Below, piece by piece: positions 8,148-12,280 of a stretch of 12,280 nucleotides of DNA. The position numbers and the translations under genes were made by a program. The stretch's first letter is position 1, and the number at the start of each line of letters is the position of its first letter. Origin of the DNA: an uncultured Holophagales bacterium. GTDB lineage: Bacteria; Acidobacteriota; Thermoanaerobaculia; UBA5066. The stretch covers positions 1 through 12,280 of the forward strand of contig CALMDF010000430.1 in the NCBI GenBank assembly GCA_937864895.1, read 5' to 3'. The notes beneath the pieces were generated by a model. The model worked only from the letters and a program-made list of their open reading frames with translations. It did no database searches and was not told the DNA's origin.

Positions 8148-9269
8148 ATGGCCGACGCCGACGCCTTCGCGCCCCCCCCGGGGCAGAGGATCCGCCCCTT
8201 CCTGCCGCTCCTCTTCGCGGCGCTCCTGCTCTTCCCCGCCTGCCGCCGGCTGCAGACGCGCTCCCCCGCGGCCCAGCCGAGGCCCGTGACGGCCCGGGGC
8301 GACCTCGCCGCCGACGAGAGGGCGACGATCGACCTCTTCCGGGAATCGAGCCCGTCGGTCGTCTTCATCACGAGCCTCGCCCGGCGGCGCGGCGGCCTCT
8401 TCCGCATCGCCGAGATCCCGCGGGGGGAGGGCTCGGGCTTCGTCTGGGACGCCGAAGGCCACGTCGTCACGAATTTCCACGTCATCCAGGGCGCCTCCTC
8501 GGCCCGCGTGACGCTCGCCGACGGCTCCAACTGGGCGGCGTCCTTCGTCGGCGCGGCTCCCGACCGGGACCTCGCCGTCCTCAGGATCTTCCCGGCCGGC
8601 AAGACGCTCAAGCCGATCCTCGTCGGGACGTCGAAGGACCTCCTCGTCGGGCAGAAGGTCTTCGCCATCGGAAACCCGTTCGGCCTCGACCAGTCGCTCT
8701 CGACCGGCGTCGTGAGCGCCCTCGGGAGGTCGATCGAGTCGGTGACGGGGCGGCAGATCGAGGGGGTCGTCCAGACCGACGCGGCGATCAACCCCGGCAA
8801 CTCCGGCGGCCCCCTCCTCGACAGCGCGGGACGCCTCATCGGCGTGAACACCGCCATCGCGTCGACGAGCGGCTCGAGCGCGGGGATCGGCTTCGCCGTC
8901 CCGGTCGACACCGTGAACCAGATCGTCCCCCAGCTGATCCGGCACGGCCGGGTCATCCGCCCGCAGCTCGGCGTGACGCTCGCCGACGACGCCGTCGCGG
9001 CCCGGCTCGGGGTCGAGGGCGCTCTCATCCTCTCGGTGTCGCCGGGAAGCGGGGGCGCCGAGGCGGGCCTCCTCGGGACGATGCGCGACGATTCCGGGGC
9101 GCTCGTCCTCGGGGACATCGTGACCCGCGCCGGCGAGCGGCAGGTCCGCTCCTCCGACGACCTCATCGCCGCCCTCGAGGAGAGGAAGCCGGGCGACACT
9201 CTCCCCCTCGTCATCCTCCGGGACGGCGAGGAGCGGCGCGTCGAGGTGACGCTCTCCGCGGCTCCCTGA
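8148..9269 (+). CDS. Membrane-tethered HtrA/DegP-type serine protease with one PDZ domain
   Basis: This 373-aa trypsin-like protease of the HtrA/Deg family (S1C) degrades or cleaves misfolded or signal proteins on the outer face of the cytoplasmic membrane. The N-terminus has one hydrophobic segment (about 18-31) followed by Cys32 in LFPAC. This is either an uncleaved anchor or a non-standard lipobox, so a lipoprotein is possible. The catalytic triad is complete: His111 (TNFHVI), Asp141 (DRDLAVL) and Ser219 (GNSGGP). One PDZ domain follows (about 270-370) with RPQLGV as its peptide-binding loop. The ATG at 8148 has GAGGA 4 nt upstream and puts the hydrophobic segment at the right place; the frame is open to 7995, but that longer version would overlap the kinase start and lacks such a site. 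It is divergent from the propeller kinase (115-bp gap) and ends 10 bp from the histidine kinase stop. An envelope-stress role is inferred from the family. Confidence 0.95.
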   Translation: MADADAFAPPPGQRIRPFLPLLFAALLLFPACRRLQTRSPAAQPRPVTARGDLAADERATIDLFRESSPSVVFITSLARRRGGLFRIAEIPRGEGSGFVWDAEGHVVTNFHVIQGASSARVTLADGSNWAASFVGAAPDRDLAVLRIFPAGKTLKPILVGTSKDLLVGQKVFAIGNPFGLDQSLSTGVVSALGRSIESVTGRQIEGVVQTDAAINPGNSGGPLLDSAGRLIGVNTAIASTSGSSAGIGFAVPVDTVNQIVPQLIRHGRVIRPQLGVTLADDAVAARLGVEGALILSVSPGSGGAEAGLLGTMRDDSGALVLGDIVTRAGERQVRSSDDLIAALEERKPGDTLPLVILRDGEERRVEVTLSAAP

Positions 9270-9279
9270 GAAGGGCGGG

Positions 9280-12200
9280 TCAGGCCGCGACGTTCGCGGG
9301 AAGGCGGATCTCGAACGTGGAGCCCTCCCCGGGGACGCTCTCGACCGTCACCCGCCCCCCCATCAGCCCGCAGAGCTGGCGGGTGATCGAGAGGCCGAGC
9401 CCGGTCCCGCCGAAGCGCCGCGCCGTCGAGGAGTCGGCCTGCGCGAACGGCTCGAAGAGCCGCTCCAGCTTCTCGGCGGCGATCCCGATTCCCGTGTCCT
9501 TCACCCGGAACGAGACCCAGGCCCGCCCGCCCTCCTCGATGCGCGCCACGTCCAGCTCGATCCGCCCGCCCTCGGTGAACTTGCAGGCATTCGAGAGGAG
9601 GTTGAAGAGGCACTGGCGCAGCTTCATGGCGTCGGACGTCATCGTGAAGCCGGCGCCCGGCGGCGTCGTGACCCAGAGCCTGTTTCGGTTCCTCTCGAGG
9701 AGCGGCTTCACGATCGCCGTCGTCTCCTCGACGAGCGGGAGGACGGCGAACGTCTCCACGTCCAGCTCGAGCCTCCCCGCCTCGACCTTCGCGAGGTCGA
9801 GGACCGAGTTGATGAGATCGAGCTGGTGGAGCGCCGCCGATCGGACCTTCTCGAGGTCGCGTACGGCCGCCGGGCGCCCCTCGTCGGAGGCCTCCTCGGA
9901 GAGCATCTCCGAGTAGCCGATGATGGCGTTCAGAGGGGTCCGCAGCTCGTGGGAGACGTTCGCGAGGAAGCGGCTCTTCGTCCGGCTCGCCTCCTCGGCC
10001 TCAGCGGTCGCGCGCTCGGCGATCTCGCGGCGGCGCTCGGCCTCGGCCCGCGCCTCCTCGGCGCGGGCCAGGGCCTCCTCCGCGCGGGCCTTCTCCTCCG
10101 AGAGGCTGCGAGTCCGCTGTCCCACGAGGACGAGGAGCTCGGCCTCTCGCGCCCGGAGGCTCGCGAGACGCCAGCGCACGACGCCCCACGACGCCGCCGT
10201 CGCGAGGGCGAGCGCCCCGGCCCAGAACCACCAGGACTCCCGCGCGCGCGGCTTCTGGCGGAACGCCAGAGCGGTCTCCTTCTCGCCCCACTCTCCCCCC
10301 GCGTCCGCCGCCGAGACCCGGAAGACGTAGCTTCCGCTCGGGAGGTGGGTGTAGTACGCGACGCGGCGGGTCCCCACGTCGACCGGCCGGCGGTCGAGGC
10401 CGTCGAGGCTGACGCGGAAGCGGATCCGGTCCGGGGCCACGAGGGTGAGGGCTGTGAAATGGATCTCGAGCCGTTCCGTCCCCGGCGGCAGGACGAGGGG
10501 AACCTGGAGGTCGGCCGGCCGCCCGTCGACGAGCACGTCCTCGATGGCGACCTTCGGAGAGCGGCTCGCGGTCGGGATCCGCGCCGGGTCGAGGACGGCG
10601 ATGCCGCGGTACGTGGGGAACCAGAGCCGCCCGTCCGCGGCGACGATCCCCGCCGGCTGCTGGCCGCCGGCGGCGCTCGGGCTCCGCATCCCGTCGGAGG
10701 TCCCGTACGCCACGGAGCGGAGCTCGGCAGCGCGTCCGTCGGCCACGGCCTCGAGCTCGGCGCGGGAGACGCGGAAGACCCCCTTGTTGCAGGACATCCA
10801 GAGGGAGCCCCGCCCGTCGTCGAGAATGACCTGGACGAGATCGTCGTACAGGCCCTGCCTCGTCGTGATCGACACGACCTTCCCGTCCCGGATGCGGTTC
10901 AACCCACCGCCCGACGTTCCCGCCCAGACGGTCCCGTCGGAGTCGACCAGGAGCGCGATGACCCGGTTGCTGGAGAGCCCCTCCTTCGTCGTGAAGGCGC
11001 TGAACCGGCCCTCGAAGTACCGGCCGACCCCGTGGCCCGAAGACCCGATCCAGACCGAGCCGTCCGGCCCCCGGGCCAGGGCCACGATCCGGTCCGACGG
11101 AAGGCCTTCCGCCACGGTAAAGACCCGGAGGTCGCCGCCGGGGGAGACCCGGGTGAGGCCGCCACCGATCGTCGCGATCCAGACGTTCCCGTCACGATCC
11201 TCGAGAAAAGCCCTCACGTCGTGGTGGGGCAGCCCCTGGGCCGGCCCGAGCGGCCTGAAGCGCCCGTTCGAGAATCGCGCCGCGCCGCCGAGGTTCGTCC
11301 CCACCCAGAGCGTTCCCCGGCCGTCCTCGTAGACCGCCGCGACGTGGTCGCTCGGGAGGCCGTCCGCCTCGCGCCAGGACGCGACGCGCCCGTCCTTCAG
11401 GCGATTCAGGCCGCCCCCGGCGGTCGCGATCCAGACCGACCCGTCCCGCCCCTCGCAGAGGGCCCGCACGTTGTCGCTCGTCAGTCCTTCGCGGGTCGTG
11501 TACGTGAGGAACTTCCCGTCCCGGAGCCGGTTCAGCCCGCCGACCCACGTCCCGATCCAGAGGCTTCCCTCGTCGTCGGTCGCGATCGACCAGATCTGGT
11601 CGTTCGAGAGCCCCTCCCGGGTCCCGATCGTCTCGACCGCCCCGTCCCGGATGCGCCCGACACCTTCTCCCCAGGTCGCGAACCAGACCGTGCCGTCGGT
11701 GTCGACGAGGACGGAGGTGACCTGGTCGGACGGAAAGCCGTCCTTCAGCCGGTGGGGAGTCGCGGCCCCGTCCTTCAGGAAAGTCAGGCCGCCCCCGGAC
11801 GTCGCCACCCAGACCCCGCCGTCCGGCGCCACCGCGAGGCCCCTCACGAGGCCGCCGCCGAGGACCTCGGCCCCGTAGACCTTCTCGACACGCCCGTTCC
11901 GGACGACGGCGACACCGCCTCCGGTCGTCCCGACCCAGAGCGCGCCGGTGCCGTCGAACGCGACGACGCGCACCTGGTCGAGGGGGAGACCGTCGGCGAC
12001 CCCGACCCGCTCGGCGCCTCGTCCGCCGGAGACGCGCTGGACGCCGATTCCGTCTCCTCCCACCCAGGCGTCTCCCGCAGCGTCGAAGGCGATCGTCCAG
12101 ACGACGAGCGTCCCGAGCCCCTCGGCCGGGCCGATCGACGCGAAGCTGCCGTCGGGACGGCGGCAGAGAATCCCGCCGCCGTTCGTCCCGGCCCAGAGCG

Positions 12201-12280
12201 TCCCGTCGGGGGCCTCGGCGAGGGAGAGGATCGAGTTGTGCTTCAGCTCGGGAGTGTTCTTCCGGTCGTACGTCGTGAAC
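9280..12280 (-). CDS. Two-component sensor histidine kinase with periplasmic regulator propeller, N-terminus cut by window edge
   Basis: 999 residues are visible; the frame is open through the right edge (first whole codon 12279-12277). Internal GTGs such as 12063 are not the start, because blades continue upstream of it. Residues 1 to about 570 are two-component-regulator propeller blades, 13 visible, each with a (D/E)G-x-(L/V)W-x-(G/A)T-x-GGG core. A Y_Y_Y-type domain (about 612-672) precedes one membrane span (about 683-701) and a charged Ala/Glu/Arg coiled coil (about 706-770). The transmitter has the H-box SHELRTPLN with His777 as phosphorylation site, the N-box NLLSNACKF (Asn897), the G1 box DTGIG (928-932), the F-box FEPF and GGTGLGL (957-963). 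It stops soon after, with no receiver or AraC-type output domain, unlike the hybrid systems of Bacteroidetes. No response regulator is in the window. Signals in this family are often polysaccharide fragments; here the ligand is unknown. About one blade and a signal peptide should be missing. Confidence 0.95.
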   Translation of the reverse strand, partial: FTTYDRKNTPELKHNSILSLAEAPDGTLWAGTNGGGILCRRPDGSFASIGPAEGLGTLVVWTIAFDAAGDAWVGGDGIGVQRVSGGRGAERVGVADGLPLDQVRVVAFDGTGALWVGTTGGGVAVVRNGRVEKVYGAEVLGGGLVRGLAVAPDGGVWVATSGGGLTFLKDGAATPHRLKDGFPSDQVTSVLVDTDGTVWFATWGEGVGRIRDGAVETIGTREGLSNDQIWSIATDDEGSLWIGTWVGGLNRLRDGKFLTYTTREGLTSDNVRALCEGRDGSVWIATAGGGLNRLKDGRVASWREADGLPSDHVAAVYEDGRGTLWVGTNLGGAARFSNGRFRPLGPAQGLPHHDVRAFLEDRDGNVWIATIGGGLTRVSPGGDLRVFTVAEGLPSDRIVALARGPDGSVWIGSSGHGVGRYFEGRFSAFTTKEGLSSNRVIALLVDSDGTVWAGTSGGGLNRIRDGKVVSITTRQGLYDDLVQVILDDGRGSLWMSCNKGVFRVSRAELEAVADGRAAELRSVAYGTSDGMRSPSAAGGQQPAGIVAADGRLWFPTYRGIAVLDPARIPTASRSPKVAIEDVLVDGRPADLQVPLVLPPGTERLEIHFTALTLVAPDRIRFRVSLDGLDRRPVDVGTRRVAYYTHLPSGSYVFRVSAADAGGEWGEKETALAFRQKPRARESWWFWAGALALATAASWGVVRWRLASLRAREAELLVLVGQRTRSLSEEKARAEEALARAEEARAEAERRREIAERATAEAEEASRTKSRFLANVSHELRTPLNAIIGYSEMLSEEASDEGRPAAVRDLEKVRSAALHQLDLINSVLDLAKVEAGRLELDVETFAVLPLVEETTAIVKPLLERNRNRLWVTTPPGAGFTMTSDAMKLRQCLFNLLSNACKFTEGGRIELDVARIEEGGRAWVSFRVKDTGIGIAAEKLERLFEPFAQADSSTARRFGGTGLGLSITRQLCGLMGGRVTVESVPGEGSTFEIRLPANVAA
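10570..12240 (-). repeat. Tandem 42-43-residue propeller blades (about 126 bp period) in the histidine kinase
   Basis: The core tryptophan of each blade falls at visible residues 29, 72, 115, 157, 199, 241, 283, 325, 367, 410, 452 and 494, so every step is 42 or 43 residues; a last, more divergent blade has Trp553. Most blades end in a (D/E)GL-x-x(D/N) turn before the next strand. The first twelve residues visible are the tail of a preceding blade, giving a likely total of 14, which fits two seven-bladed rings. Confidence 0.85.

Noticed and set aside
4830..8945. Open minus-strand frame of 1371 codons ending in the HIT protein.
   Set aside because: Only its last 140 residues look like protein (HIT family). 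The rest is Arg/Gly/Pro-rich and lies out of frame over the propeller kinase and antisense to HtrA.
5582..9916. Open plus-strand frame of 1444 codons spanning kinase, HtrA and histidine kinase.
   Set aside because: It crosses three well-supported genes in the wrong frame or strand, shows no domain, and has the composition of a GC-rich shadow frame.
12061..12063. GTG as the start of the histidine kinase.
   Set aside because: Propeller blades continue in frame upstream to the window edge, including a full [11 protein letters not shown] core, so the real start lies beyond 12280.

Overview
The window is very GC-rich (about 70% by eye, with codons ending mostly in C or G) and fully packed with protein-coding genes. 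Seven genes are supported. No tRNA, rRNA, CRISPR array, insertion sequence, integrase or phage gene was seen. The gene set is a family-M2 peptidyl-dipeptidase, a membrane-anchored Ser/Thr kinase with a PD40/TolB-like propeller, and a histidine kinase with a two-component-regulator propeller. That combination, with the base composition, suggests Acidobacteriota (perhaps Thermoanaerobaculia or relatives). This is an inference from gene content, not a placement by marker genes.

Layout. (1) 1-1734, minus: secreted M2 (ACE-like) zinc peptidase, cut by the left edge. It lies 56 bp downstream of (2) 1791-3710, minus: type IIA topoisomerase ATPase subunit, best read as ParE. Upstream of parE is a good sigma-70-type promoter that leaves almost no 5' leader. 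(3) 3810-4820, plus: an unrecognised multi-pass membrane protein, divergent from parE. (4) 4830-5252, minus: HIT-family nucleotide hydrolase/transferase, starting inside the stop codon of (5) 5249-8032, minus: Ser/Thr protein kinase with one membrane span and a roughly 12-blade external propeller. (6) 8148-9269, plus: membrane-tethered HtrA/DegP-type serine protease with one PDZ domain, divergent from the kinase. (7) 9280-12280, minus: propeller histidine kinase, cut by the right edge at its N-terminus.

How they may work together. The kinase and HIT gene form a translationally coupled pair. The kinase and the HtrA protease share a 115-bp divergent control region holding two possible -10 boxes and a perfect 6-bp hairpin next to the kinase ribosome-binding site. 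A link between envelope sensing and envelope protein quality control is plausible but unproven. Both convergent junctions (9 and 10 bp) are too short for a terminator. The histidine kinase has no receiver domain and no response regulator inside the window, so its partner is unknown.

No gap between genes exceeds 120 bp. The many long open frames opposite real genes come from the base composition and were left out. I see no clearly novel system here; the most interesting points are the two double-propeller sensors and the divergent kinase/protease region.
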